From JALOBO01 sp023228225 (GTDB lineage: Bacteria; Bacillota; Clostridia; Christensenellales; UBA1242), in assembly GCA_041663585.1 (NCBI GenBank), contig JBAYMN010000005.1:1-50675 (forward strand): 50,675 nucleotides of DNA, read 5' to 3'. Shown piece after piece: positions 6,504 to 14,664 of this stretch. The position numbers and the translations under genes were made by a program. Position 1 is the stretch's first letter; each line of letters opens with the position of its first letter. The notes under the pieces were generated by a model. The model was given only the letters and a program-made list of their open reading frames with translations, was not told the DNA's origin and did no database searches.

Positions 6504-8213
6504 ATGGAAAAAGCCAAGTTTTATTTACAAAAATTAGTTTGTGCATGTATACTATTATTAGTATGTATTTTGTTTACGGGCTGTCCCGCTTACGAAGTCG
6601 CAAGTTTAAGCGTAGATACTTTAACTATTCCGCAAAATATAGCATACGAAGATTTAATTCTTGAAGATGTAGAATTTACTGTGACTTACAAAGATGGCGA
6701 GGTAATAACGGAATTCGTGTCGGCATATATGTTAAGCGATGAAGACATTACAAAGTTAAGTACCGCTGGCACGCATATTATTACAATAAACTATATGCAA
6801 GCCACAACGACATTTGAAATAACATTGATAGAAAAAATTTATGCAAATATGGAAACTATCATTATAGATTCTCAAACTTCTTCCGAATTTACAGATTTAG
6901 ATTATACTGTGGATACTTCTGATCACGATCCGGCATACATATATTTTGAAGATGCTGAACTTGTTGACGCATTAAACTTTGAAGATTATGGAATTACCTC
7001 TCAAGTGGCCGGCGACTACGCTTACACGTTGGAAGATTTGCAAAAATATACTAATTATTCTTTGATGCATTTTAATGGAACTATAAAAAATTTATCAGGT
7101 TTAGAATATTTACCCGTGATTAGATATATTTATTTAAATAATAATGATATCTGTGATATTACGCCATTAAGTCAATTAACTAATTTAGATACTATATTTA
7201 TTCAGGGTAATCACATAAAGTCTTTGGAGGCATTAACTAACTTAACCAAATTAACATATTTAGATATTTCAAATAATGAAATCAATGTATCCGCTTATAG
7301 TCGTACGATTGATTTAAATGAAATGCAGTATTTAGAACAAATTAAAGCAAACAACCCAGGTCTATTAAGGCAAGATGGGAAATATAACATTTTTTATTTT
7401 ACTCAGCAAATGTATTTTGATGCTAGTAGAATAACCGAAAACACTCCAACATGGGAACTACTTGTGGTATCTGTTTTAAATATTGATTATACAGTAACTA
7501 ATGCTGATGAAACTCAAACTCGCTATCAATATTCTGCCGATGAAACTGATTTAGAATTAATGAAAGAAACATTACGAACATTTGAAATAATGGCTGAAAT
7601 TGCATCAAATTATCAAATAAACATTGTAATTACAAATGTAATTTACAAGGATACAATAACTGATATGTACAAATATTTTTCTAGTGAAGAGTATAAAATA
7701 AATATTGACGATATACCTAATTTAAATGTGAATTTTGATGACTATGATAGTTACGCCGTTTTAGGTTTTCATGGCGATATTCCATTTCAAGTAGCCGGCA
7801 CTTGCAGAGCGGGAGTTATTAAAACTGAAATATATATTCCTTTTGCAAAAGATTATGATTCTTATAATAAACAAAAACTGGCAAGGCTTAAACTTGCAAA
7901 AGATAATAAAATCACCGTAACAGAGTGTGTGTTATCGCACGAATTTGTGCACGCGGTGGAGCAATATTGGTTAACCCGAAAAATACAAACGGGTGATGAA
8001 AGCATAGTCGTACCAGAATGGCATTACGTAGAACATTATTCTGGCTATCAGGATGTTACGCTTGGTGATATAATTACAGTAGATCCATATACAGTTATGA
8101 AATATTTTAGTGCAACGTTTTTAGATCCAGACACACAAGAATATCAAGGTGTTACCGTAGCAATGTGGCAAGAAACTCCACTTGATTATTTATCTCACCT
8201 ACCTAACGAATAG
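6504..8213 (+). CDS. Lipoprotein with Ig-like, leucine-rich repeat and HExxH regions
   Basis: 569 residues, ATG 6504, with GGAGG 12 bases upstream. A signal peptide ending LFTGC predicts lipidation. Residues about 30-115 look like a bacterial Ig-like domain (LSVDTLTIPQNIAY, YKDGEVITEF, then AGTHIITINY). Residues about 185-265 are leucine-rich repeats of internalin style, with three visible repeats (IRYIYLNNNDICDITPLSQL, LDTIFIQGNHIKSLEAL, LTYLDISNNEI). The C-terminal half contains LSHEFVHAVEQYW, whose HExxH at about 477-481 is a zinc-protease signature. A third ligand could be a Glu in EWHYVEH about 25-30 residues later. A cell-surface, adhesin-like metallopeptidase is a reasonable inference; the peptidase family is not clear and activity is unproven. 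Confidence 0.75.
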   Translation: MEKAKFYLQKLVCACILLLVCILFTGCPAYEVASLSVDTLTIPQNIAYEDLILEDVEFTVTYKDGEVITEFVSAYMLSDEDITKLSTAGTHIITINYMQATTTFEITLIEKIYANMETIIIDSQTSSEFTDLDYTVDTSDHDPAYIYFEDAELVDALNFEDYGITSQVAGDYAYTLEDLQKYTNYSLMHFNGTIKNLSGLEYLPVIRYIYLNNNDICDITPLSQLTNLDTIFIQGNHIKSLEALTNLTKLTYLDISNNEINVSAYSRTIDLNEMQYLEQIKANNPGLLRQDGKYNIFYFTQQMYFDASRITENTPTWELLVVSVLNIDYTVTNADETQTRYQYSADETDLELMKETLRTFEIMAEIASNYQINIVITNVIYKDTITDMYKYFSSEEYKINIDDIPNLNVNFDDYDSYAVLGFHGDIPFQVAGTCRAGVIKTEIYIPFAKDYDSYNKQKLARLKLAKDNKITVTECVLSHEFVHAVEQYWLTRKIQTGDESIVVPEWHYVEHYSGYQDVTLGDIITVDPYTVMKYFSATFLDPDTQEYQGVTVAMWQETPLDYLSHLPNE

Positions 8214-8242
8214 GCAGAATAAAGTATGCGGTTAAAAAGGGG

Positions 8243-8299
8243 AACCAAAAACGCTTGCAAGCACGAAGTGCGTACAAGATTGAGTTTTTGGTTTTGCTT
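8243..8299. terminator. Bidirectional terminator between convergent genes
   Basis: AACCAAAAAC (8243-8252) pairs with GTTTTTGGTT (8284-8293); inside, GCAC and GTGC form a second small stem. T-rich sequence follows on both strands. It separates the LRR lipoprotein gene from the minus-strand phage genes. Confidence 0.75.
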
Positions 8300-8303
8300 T
8301 TAA

Positions 8304-8756
8304 TTAATTAAAGTGTACTTGTATTAATGATAACACATTTGTGCCACTTGATGTGGTTTTTAAACTATGACCGGTTTCACGGTTGTGTTCTGTTGTGCTT
8401 GGTACGGTTGCTGCTTGGTACATTCTACCCGCGGTATTGCTTACCCCACACCAATACCCGCTGGTTGCAGTCTCGCCATCTTTTAATAGGACATCAGCCT
8501 TTCCGTAGACAACTACTTTTACAGGTGAGCCATTTATAATTCCAGTTTCATAAATTACACCTATTGGCATTTGTGAATTTGCGGGGGCTATATCCACGCC
8601 ATTATCAACAGTTGTTGATGCTACAACAATAGTACCCTTTACACTTGTACCAGTGTTATTTGTAAAGGTTTCAAAAAATCCGCCTTCAGTTGTCATGCCA
8701 TTTGTCCCACTACCCAGTCTAGCGGTAAACAGCCCATAACCTACAACTCCACCCAT
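8304..8756 (-). CDS. Phage structural protein, capsid-decoration-like
   Basis: 150 residues. ATG 8756 lies one codon after the TAA of the upstream gene and in the same frame, with no clear SD of its own. VKGTIVVAS, ANSQMPIGVIYETG, VKVVVYGKADVLLKDG, GHSLKTTSSGTN and the ending LIQVHFN match a pattern known to me from small phage head or tail decoration proteins (Gly/Thr/Val-rich, beta-strand, ending in LHFN). It has no enzyme motif. It is found here with only one other phage gene, so it is a remnant or a captured part rather than a prophage. The two frames could also be one 263-codon gene split by a nonsense codon. Confidence 0.6.
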   Translation of the reverse strand: MGGVVGYGLFTARLGSGTNGMTTEGGFFETFTNNTGTSVKGTIVVASTTVDNGVDIAPANSQMPIGVIYETGIINGSPVKVVVYGKADVLLKDGETATSGYWCGVSNTAGRMYQAATVPSTTEHNRETGHSLKTTSSGTNVLSLIQVHFN

Positions 8757-8759
8757 ATT

Positions 8760-9095
8760 TTATACTACGATATAAGGGACAGCCGCTTGTTCTGCCACAC
8801 TTAATAATAAATAATTAGCCTCAGTAATTTGCTGATCAACCCACGCGGGAATACCCAAAGCCCTATTCCAATACCAATAGGTGCTAGTTGCAGTAACATA
8901 GGCATAATCCGCTAGTGAAGCAAGTGGATATGCGGTTGAAAGTAGTATGCTAGTGGCATATTCTCCTTTATAAGTTTCAATTGCTGCTGGCGGTAGTTGT
9001 GAAACTGGAATTACACCAGTACCATCTAATGTTGCTATACCATTTGCCACGCCTTGTTTTGCTACAAATAATTCATAACTTAAAGCACTTGCCAT
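8760..9095 (-). CDS. Phage tail-fibre-like protein
   Basis: 111 residues from ATG 9095, chosen because AAGGAG lies 8 bases upstream; an earlier in-frame ATG at 9137 has none. VANGIATLDGTGVIPVSQLP is the classic repeat of phage tail fibres and collar proteins. LADYAYVTATSTYWYWN and IPAWVD follow the carbohydrate- or receptor-binding style of such proteins. It ends at TAA 8762-8760, one codon before the next ATG in the same frame. AATCCAT/ATGGATT (9122-9142) forms a small hairpin upstream. There is no terminase, portal or lysis gene nearby. Confidence 0.65.
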   Translation of the reverse strand: MASALSYELFVAKQGVANGIATLDGTGVIPVSQLPPAAIETYKGEYATSILLSTAYPLASLADYAYVTATSTYWYWNRALGIPAWVDQQITEANYLLLSVAEQAAVPYIVV

Positions 9096-9339
9096 TTTTA
9101 ATTCTCCTTTTAAGGCATTACAATCCATAATATGCATGGATTAAATTTTTGGTAATAATTAAGTTTTTTATAAAAATATTCTCTAATATAAATCATTTTC
9201 ATAATAGTTAACCTTAATTTAAATTATTGTAAAAATAGATTCGGTTCTTCATTATCATTGTATGTAAAAATTAGAAAAATAGTTTATAAGATATCACATA
9301 TTTTAACATATGTAAAAATCTGTTATTTTTGGTTACAGT

Positions 9340-9369
9340 TGCATATTTAAATTTAAGTACGACATACTA
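9340..9369 (+). promoter_or_regulatory. Forespore-type (sigma-G/sigma-F) promoter of the ger operon
   Basis: TGCATA (9340-9345), 17 bases and CATACTA (9363-9369) closely match the sigma-G consensus of Bacillus and Clostridium (GHATR, 17-18 bases, CATWHTA). It ends 18 bases before the GerA-subunit start codon. Germinant-receptor operons are known sigma-G targets. No sigma-A promoter of similar quality is visible in this gap. Confidence 0.7.
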
Positions 9370-9387
9370 AATTTGAAGAGGGACATT

Positions 9388-10833
9388 ATGCTTAATAGCA
9401 AAAAACTTGAAATAAATAAGATTGTTTTTTCAAATGGACTAAATAATTGCCCTGACTTAATAATGCGAGAATTTAAAATATGCAAAAAAATTTCCGCTTG
9501 TTTAGTATATTTGAACACATTAGTAGATGCGGATTATATAAATCGGGATATAATCAGTAAAATTTTAGATTTGAAAGATGTTAAAAAAAAAGATATTTTT
9601 AAATACATAAAAGAAAATGTAATTTCAAATTCCGAACTTAAAGTTGTTGAACTTGAAAGTCATGCAATTGATTTAATTCTTACAGGTAATGCTATATTAC
9701 TAATTGATGGCGAAGATAAAGCAATAGCACTATCTATTCAAGGTTGGAAATTACGACCAATACAAGAGCCACCAAATTCGGTTGCAATTAAGGGCCCACG
9801 AGAAGGATTTACAGAAGATATAAAAATTAATATTTCACTTTTGAGAAGAAGACTTGTTACTCCTGACTTGTATATAGAAGAAAAAACAGTAGGCAAATAT
9901 ACAAAAACCAAAATATGCGTGTGTTACATAAATACTATTGTAGATAAAGAGATTGTTAAGGAAATAAATAAAAAACTAAATGAAATTAGTATAGACGGAA
10001 TTATTGATTCAGCGTATATTCAAGAATTTTTAGAACCATTAAATGATAGCATTTTTAAGCAATCAGGCTCATCTGAAAGACCAGATGTTATAACTTCAAG
10101 GCTATTAGAGGGAAGAGTCGCAATTTTAGTAGATGGTTCACCTGTTGTTATTACAATACCATTTGTTTTAATAGAAGATTTTCAAAATCCAGAAGATTAT
10201 TATGGAAAAACTGCTCGAGCAATTTTTGTTAGATCTATTAGATTTATCGGAATAATGTTCTCGTTATTTTTACCTGGAATTTATGTTTCAGTTTTATTAT
10301 ATCATTATAGAGTAATACCTTTAAGGTTGCTAATTACTATTGCAAATGCAATTGAAGGTATACCAATGACTCCGGTAATAGAAACATTTTTTATTATAAT
10401 ACTATTTGAAATTTTATATGAAGCAAGTTTGCGAATGCCTAAATATTTAGGCATGGCTCTTTCAATTGTAGGGGGAATTATTATTGGCGATATGGCTATT
10501 AAATCAGGCATAGTAAGCCCACCCGCTTTAATAGTAGTTGCACTAAGCGGACTAACCATTTATACCGCACCCGATGCCGCCCCGCAATTATTTATAATGC
10601 GCATAGGTTTTACAATTATGGGTGCAATGCTTGGTTTTTTGGGAATTGTACTTGGAATAGTATTTGTGCTTGCACGACTTTCAAATTTTGATTCTTATGG
10701 GGCAGCATACTTAGGGCCATGGGCACCAAACATTCCATCTGGTAAAAATGATGCAATAGTTAAAGCCAAAACAAAAAATATGAGTGAAAGACCTGAAAGT
10801 ATACCAAATATAAACAATGTGAGGACAGAATAA
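9388..10833 (+). CDS. gerAA: Spore germinant receptor, GerA-family A subunit
   Basis: 482 residues from ATG 9388, preceded by AGAGGG at 5-6 bases; a TTG at 9373 is too far upstream to fit. GPREGFTEDIKINISLLRRR is the family signature at the end of the N-terminal cytosolic region. The C-terminal half has several membrane spans (about residues 285-310, 330-360, 365-385 and 405-440). In spores of Firmicutes this subunit forms, with B and C, an inner-membrane nutrient receptor that triggers germination. Its stop overlaps the next start as TAATG. The symbol denotes the family; the germinant and the exact subfamily cannot be told. Confidence 0.93.
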   Translation: MLNSKKLEINKIVFSNGLNNCPDLIMREFKICKKISACLVYLNTLVDADYINRDIISKILDLKDVKKKDIFKYIKENVISNSELKVVELESHAIDLILTGNAILLIDGEDKAIALSIQGWKLRPIQEPPNSVAIKGPREGFTEDIKINISLLRRRLVTPDLYIEEKTVGKYTKTKICVCYINTIVDKEIVKEINKKLNEISIDGIIDSAYIQEFLEPLNDSIFKQSGSSERPDVITSRLLEGRVAILVDGSPVVITIPFVLIEDFQNPEDYYGKTARAIFVRSIRFIGIMFSLFLPGIYVSVLLYHYRVIPLRLLITIANAIEGIPMTPVIETFFIIILFEILYEASLRMPKYLGMALSIVGGIIIGDMAIKSGIVSPPALIVVALSGLTIYTAPDAAPQLFIMRIGFTIMGAMLGFLGIVLGIVFVLARLSNFDSYGAAYLGPWAPNIPSGKNDAIVKAKTKNMSERPESIPNINNVRTE

Positions 10834-11969
10834 TGAAAAAAATAACAGCGGGGCAAGCCGGCGTATTAATGTTTCTATCATTCTGTTCTTCTAAATTTTT
10901 AACTATGCCCTCAGCGATTTCCGCTATGGTTGGTCGTGACATATGGGTAGTTGCCACATTTGCTTTTATACTAGAAACAATTCCTATTTATTTTATTTTA
11001 AAATTTATGCAAAAATATCCGGATAAAAATTTAAAACAAGTACTTGAAAAAATGACTGGCAAAATATTAACAAAAATCATTATAATATTTTATGCAATAA
11101 CATTTTTTATAAAACTTGTCATATTAAGCAAAGAAATACATAATTTCCTTATTGATGCACTTTATGATCGTGTCACATGGGATTTGTATTTAATTCCCGT
11201 ACTGCTGATTATGGGATATGTTACATTTTTAGGATTACGATCTATTTGTAGAACTAGTCAAATATTTATTTATGTAATAGTATTTGCACTTATAGTGGCG
11301 TGTTCGATAGGTTTAATGAGTGCGGATATAACAAATACATTACCAATTATGCAAAATGGATTTGGCGTAGTTTTTCACGGGACAATTAAACATTTATTTA
11401 ATTTTAGTGATAGTATAATTTTATTGATATTTTTGGGTAATGTAAAACCTGAACCTAAAATGGCAAAAAAAATCGGATTTGGCATTGGTTCCGCAATGAT
11501 TATTACTATTATTTTCTATATTATTTTTAATGCGGTATATGATAATTTGTCGCTAGGTAATAGGCAAGGTATTGCAAATATAGCACAATTTATTCCAAAT
11601 ATATCTTCGGTGCTTAGACTAGATTGGTTTACTACTATAATTTGGATAGTGGTTGTTTTATTAAAATTTTCAACATTGATGTATTGCGTATATGTTTGCT
11701 TACTTGATAGTTTTGGATTAAAAAATAACGGATATGTGCTAATAGGAATAGGTGTTGCTGTATATCTTATTAGCATAATTCCAACCTTAAACATTGAGTT
11801 AACAGCAAAAATATTTTATAGCACACCATTTACGATAATGGGATTAGTACAGTATGTGATACCATATGCATTCTCAATATTTTTAATAATAATGAAAAAA
11901 GATCAAAAAAAATTAAAGCGTAATAAAATAAATGGATTGCTAATTTCGGAGGCATGCAAAAATGTTTAA
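10833..11969 (+). CDS. gerAB: Spore germinant receptor, GerA-family B subunit (permease-like)
   Basis: 378 residues starting within the stop of the A subunit (TAATG), which implies translational coupling. It is highly hydrophobic with about ten predicted spans, as in the amino acid/polyamine transporter fold of GerAB. The start KKITAGQAGVLMFLSFCSSK is typical (family starts resemble ISxxQ...). This subunit is thought to bind the nutrient germinant. It overlaps the C-subunit gene by 8 bases, giving a compact A-B-C operon. Confidence 0.92.
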   Translation: MKKITAGQAGVLMFLSFCSSKFLTMPSAISAMVGRDIWVVATFAFILETIPIYFILKFMQKYPDKNLKQVLEKMTGKILTKIIIIFYAITFFIKLVILSKEIHNFLIDALYDRVTWDLYLIPVLLIMGYVTFLGLRSICRTSQIFIYVIVFALIVACSIGLMSADITNTLPIMQNGFGVVFHGTIKHLFNFSDSIILLIFLGNVKPEPKMAKKIGFGIGSAMIITIIFYIIFNAVYDNLSLGNRQGIANIAQFIPNISSVLRLDWFTTIIWIVVVLLKFSTLMYCVYVCLLDSFGLKNNGYVLIGIGVAVYLISIIPTLNIELTAKIFYSTPFTIMGLVQYVIPYAFSIFLIIMKKDQKKLKRNKINGLLISEACKNV

Positions 11970-13398
11970 AAAAATATTTAAAAATAAAATTTTTGTTTGT
12001 TTTTTAATAATTGTAATTATGTTTTTTCCATCAGCAATGTTTACTCCCTCTGAAATTTCTGGGCGAGTCATTATTACAGCAATAGGCATTGATGCCACAC
12101 CAATAGATAATCAAATCATGTATGAAGTAACAGTACAAATGCTTAGAGCGGGCGGGGCTAGCGGAAACACATCAAATAATCTAGGAATAGTATCGGTTAC
12201 CGCAACGGATATAACGGCGGCACTAGATTTAATTCAATTAAAAGTGGGTAAAAAAGTTGGATTCGCGCTATGTAAATTAATTATTTTAAGCGATAGCGTG
12301 TCTAATGAAAATCTTGTTAATGTATTAGACTATTTTATAAGAAGTGAACAATTAGGACTTAATACTGTGTTAATTAATACAGATGCCCGTGCAAAAGAAA
12401 TTATTCAAACAAGTGCTGAGTTAGATAATAATTCATCGTTTTCACTACAAAGAATAATGGATTTTAATATGGAGCATATTAATGCCACAAGTACAAGTAT
12501 TGGTGACTTTTTTAAAGAATACTATTGCTATGGTAAAGCCAGCATTATGGCTTTTTTACAATTAGAAGATATAATTTCAGAATCAAGTGAACAATCTTCC
12601 GGTGGGTCAGGTGGCGGTGCTGGTAGTGAAAGTAATAAAGGTAGCGAAAGTGGCTTAGGCGGTTTGGGAGGCGGAAGTGGCGGAAGTGGCGGAAGTAACG
12701 GGAGTGGTGGAAGTGGCGGAAGTGGCAACGAATCATCAGGTGGACAACTCACGGATTCAAGTGATCTAACAAAAAAAGCAATAATAACAAAAGGTACATT
12801 AAGTGGTGGCGTTCAAAGTTCTTCTAATATGATACCGGCTGTTATTAATGAAGGGCGTTCAGCGGTTTTTAAAAAAGGAGTAAAAGCTGGAATGCTTAAT
12901 CTAGAACAAACAAGAGCAATTAAATGGTTAAAACCATCAGGCGATAATCGAGGGACGCTAACATTAAAAAATGTCAATGGGAAGGATTTTCATAGTGCTG
13001 ATGTTACGGTAAGAGTGGAATCAAAAAATTTGAAATTAAAGGCATATTTTGATGGCGATATTCCTGTATATAAAGCGGTTGTAAATATAGATGTAAAAGT
13101 TTTAGAAATTTTACAAGAGGATATATCTATTGATCTTTTAAGCACACTAAGAACATTTGTTGAATGGCCACTGGAAGATGCAATTAGAGCACAAATTCAA
13201 AGTGAAACCCAAGACATTTTTGATTATATGAAAACAAACGATGTTGACATAATTGGCGCATGTAGATTTTTTAGTAAATATCAACTAAAAAAATGGAATA
13301 AATATTTAGAGCCATATAAATTGGGTGAAAATGACTATGAGGGATATTTAGAAAATATAAGGCTTGAAGTTGAAGTTAATATTTATTCAAAATATTAA
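11962..13398 (+). CDS. gerAC: Spore germinant receptor, GerC-like subunit without lipobox
   Basis: 478 residues, ATG 11962, with GGAGG 9-10 bases upstream. VIITAIGID near residue 35, the middle region (KVGFALCKLIILSD) and the C-terminal domain (residues about 280-475) follow the Ger(x)C family. Two things are odd. Family members are lipoproteins with a Cys just before a W/D-REI motif; here the corresponding stretch is SAMFTPSEISGR and has no Cys, leaving an uncleaved hydrophobic anchor as the likely attachment. Residues about 211-260 are a Gly/Ser-rich low-complexity insertion between the domains, encoded by GGAAGTGGC-like repeats. Confidence 0.88.
   Translation: MFKKIFKNKIFVCFLIIVIMFFPSAMFTPSEISGRVIITAIGIDATPIDNQIMYEVTVQMLRAGGASGNTSNNLGIVSVTATDITAALDLIQLKVGKKVGFALCKLIILSDSVSNENLVNVLDYFIRSEQLGLNTVLINTDARAKEIIQTSAELDNNSSFSLQRIMDFNMEHINATSTSIGDFFKEYYCYGKASIMAFLQLEDIISESSEQSSGGSGGGAGSESNKGSESGLGGLGGGSGGSGGSNGSGGSGGSGNESSGGQLTDSSDLTKKAIITKGTLSGGVQSSSNMIPAVINEGRSAVFKKGVKAGMLNLEQTRAIKWLKPSGDNRGTLTLKNVNGKDFHSADVTVRVESKNLKLKAYFDGDIPVYKAVVNIDVKVLEILQEDISIDLLSTLRTFVEWPLEDAIRAQIQSETQDIFDYMKTNDVDIIGACRFFSKYQLKKWNKYLEPYKLGENDYEGYLENIRLEVEVNIYSKY
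12595..12740 (+). repeat. Gly/Ser-coding low-complexity repeat in the GerC gene
   Basis: Degenerate tandem units of GGAAGTGGC and close variants encode runs of GGSGGSG. GC content is well above that of the surrounding gene. Such tracts expand and contract by slippage, so linker length could vary between strains. Confidence 0.8.
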
Positions 13399-13442
13399 GA
13401 ATAAAAAAATTTACAAGCAAATAAATTAAACTAAAAAACAAC

Positions 13443-13471
13443 TTGATTTTTGATAGTTTAAATGATATAAT
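13443..13471 (+). promoter_or_regulatory. Promoter of rpsF-ssb-rpsR
   Basis: TTGATT (13443-13448), 17 bases and TATAAT (13466-13471). The transcript would carry a leader of about 70 bases before rpsF. Confidence 0.75.
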
Positions 13472-13479
13472 ATCCGCAT

Positions 13480-13530
13480 ACAGTTAAATTAACTGTTCCT
13501 TGTTTTAACTTTAAGTTAAAGCCGTTTAGT
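13480..13530 (+). promoter_or_regulatory. rpsF leader hairpins, possible S6:S18 autoregulatory site
   Basis: ACAGTTAA/TTAACTGT (13480-13496) forms a hairpin. TTTAACTT/AAGTTAAA (13504-13520) forms another, followed by GCCG. S6:S18 leaders of Bacteria contain a stem next to a CCG motif that mimics the 16S rRNA site, and this is where one is expected. The match is by position and the CCG only. Confidence 0.35.
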
Positions 13531-13547
13531 CCAAAAGGAGGTGCAAT

Positions 13548-13832
13548 ATGAATAAGTATGAAATTTTGTACATTATTTCAGGAAGTGCAGATGAAGTTAC
13601 TCGTGATGCCTTAACCGAAAAGTTTAAGGATTATGTTATTACCACAGGCGGAACTGTTGATAACATTGAAAAATGGGGACTCAAAAAATTTGCCTACCCT
13701 GTTAATTACAAAAATGAAGGTTATTATGTTCTCATGAACTTTACTTGTTCGGCTGGAGTTCCCGCTGAAATGCAAAAGCTTATGCAGATTACCGAAAACT
13801 TAGTTCGCAGTATGTGCGTACGCAAGGATTAG
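13548..13832 (+). CDS. rpsF: Ribosomal protein S6
   Basis: 94 residues, ATG 13548 after AGGAGG. The N-terminal strand MNKYEILYIISG and KWGLKKFAYPVNYKNEGYYV are diagnostic of S6, a 30S subunit protein that pairs with S18 on the central domain of 16S rRNA. The length is normal for the family. It is the first gene of the conserved rpsF-ssb-rpsR operon, 29 bases before ssb. Confidence 0.97.
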   Translation: MNKYEILYIISGSADEVTRDALTEKFKDYVITTGGTVDNIEKWGLKKFAYPVNYKNEGYYVLMNFTCSAGVPAEMQKLMQITENLVRSMCVRKD

Positions 13833-13861
13833 AAAAAAATTTTTAAAATGGAGAAAAAATA

Positions 13862-14287
13862 ATGAATAAAGTTATTTTGATTGGAAATTTAACAAAAGAT
13901 CCAGAACTTGCCACTACTACAAATGGCATATCTGTATGCCGATTTACCTTGGCTGTAAGTCGTAAGTATAAAAATGCAGAAGGCGAGTATGAAACAGACT
14001 TTTTAAATGTAGTTGTTTGGCGCGGACAAGCCGAAAACTGTCACAAATACTTACGAAAAGGTAGCAAAGTTGCCGTCGTTGGTGCTATACAAACTCGTTC
14101 GTATGATGCGCAAGATGGTACAAAAAAATATGTTACCGACATTGTAGCCGATGAAGTAGAATTCTTATCTACAAAAAACAGTGAAACCGGAGATACCAAA
14201 AAATATGAAGCAGGCACAGATAATAAAGGGGCAAAACCCCCTGTAACAAATTTAGAGCCTGTTGATGATGATAGTCTTCCGTTCTAA
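13862..14287 (+). CDS. ssb: Single-stranded DNA-binding protein
   Basis: 141 residues, ATG 13862. The N-terminal OB fold (MNKVILIGNLTKDPEL, VCRFTLAVSR, DFLNVVVWRGQAENCHKYL, KGSKVAVVGAIQTRSY) is followed by a flexible linker and the acidic tip DDDSLPF. That tip recruits repair and replication proteins in characterised SSBs. Its place between rpsF and rpsR is the standard Firmicutes arrangement. Confidence 0.97.
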   Translation: MNKVILIGNLTKDPELATTTNGISVCRFTLAVSRKYKNAEGEYETDFLNVVVWRGQAENCHKYLRKGSKVAVVGAIQTRSYDAQDGTKKYVTDIVADEVEFLSTKNSETGDTKKYEAGTDNKGAKPPVTNLEPVDDDSLPF

Positions 14288-14312
14288 TAAAATATTAATA
14301 GGAGAAAAAATC

Positions 14313-14588
14313 GTGTCAGAATATAAAAAGAAAGATTATGGAAACGCCGATGATAAACTCGGCAAAAAAAGCAGAAGACCACTTAAAAAAAAGGTTTGTT
14401 CATTCTGTGTAGAAAAAGTAGAAAATATTGACTACAAAGATCTTGCTAGATTAAGAAAGTTCATCACAGAAAAAGGTAAAATATTGCCTCGTCGCCAAAC
14501 TGGCGTTTGTGCAAAACATCAACGTGAACTTGCAAGTGCAATTAGGCGTGCAAGAGTAATGGCACTTTTGCCATTTAAAGGTGAATAA
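14313..14588 (+). CDS. rpsR: Ribosomal protein S18, zinc-binding form
   Basis: The start GTG 14313 is chosen because GGAG lies 8-9 bases upstream and the N-terminus then has normal length (91 residues). An in-frame ATG at 14262 would overlap the end of ssb. KVCSFC and later GVCAKHQREL keep the Cys/His ligands of the zinc-binding C+ form. LRKFITEKGKILPRRQTG and AIRRARVMALLPF are diagnostic. It forms a heterodimer with S6 in the 30S subunit and is followed at once by a terminator. Confidence 0.96.
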   Translation: MSEYKKKDYGNADDKLGKKSRRPLKKKVCSFCVEKVENIDYKDLARLRKFITEKGKILPRRQTGVCAKHQRELASAIRRARVMALLPFKGE

Positions 14589-14591
14589 TTT

Positions 14592-14617
14592 AAAAAACTA
14601 CCGAAAGGTAGTTTTTT
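14592..14617 (+). terminator. Terminator of rpsF-ssb-rpsR
   Basis: Perfect stem AAAAAACTACC (14592-14602), GAAA tetraloop, GGTAGTTTTTT (14607-14617). The A- and T-tracts on the two arms allow function in both directions; the next gene converges on it. Confidence 0.92.
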
Positions 14618-14620
14618 AAA

Positions 14621-14641
14621 TGTAAAATGTAAAATGTAAAA
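14621..14641. repeat. TGTAAAA tandem repeat, three copies
   Basis: Three perfect 7-base units (14621-14641), then TGAAAAA. It lies between convergent genes and has no apparent function. Confidence 0.8.
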
Positions 14642-14664
14642 TGAAAAATTAATGTATAAATTCA

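Noticed and set aside
8304..9095. Prophage
   Set aside because: Only two structural genes are present, with no integrase, terminase, portal, capsid or lysis genes nearby.
12528..12752. Pro-rich antisense frame
   Set aside because: It is the complement of the Gly/Ser-coding tract of the GerC gene.
14621..14641. CRISPR-like array
   Set aside because: Units are only 7 bases, with no spacers and no cas genes anywhere in the window.
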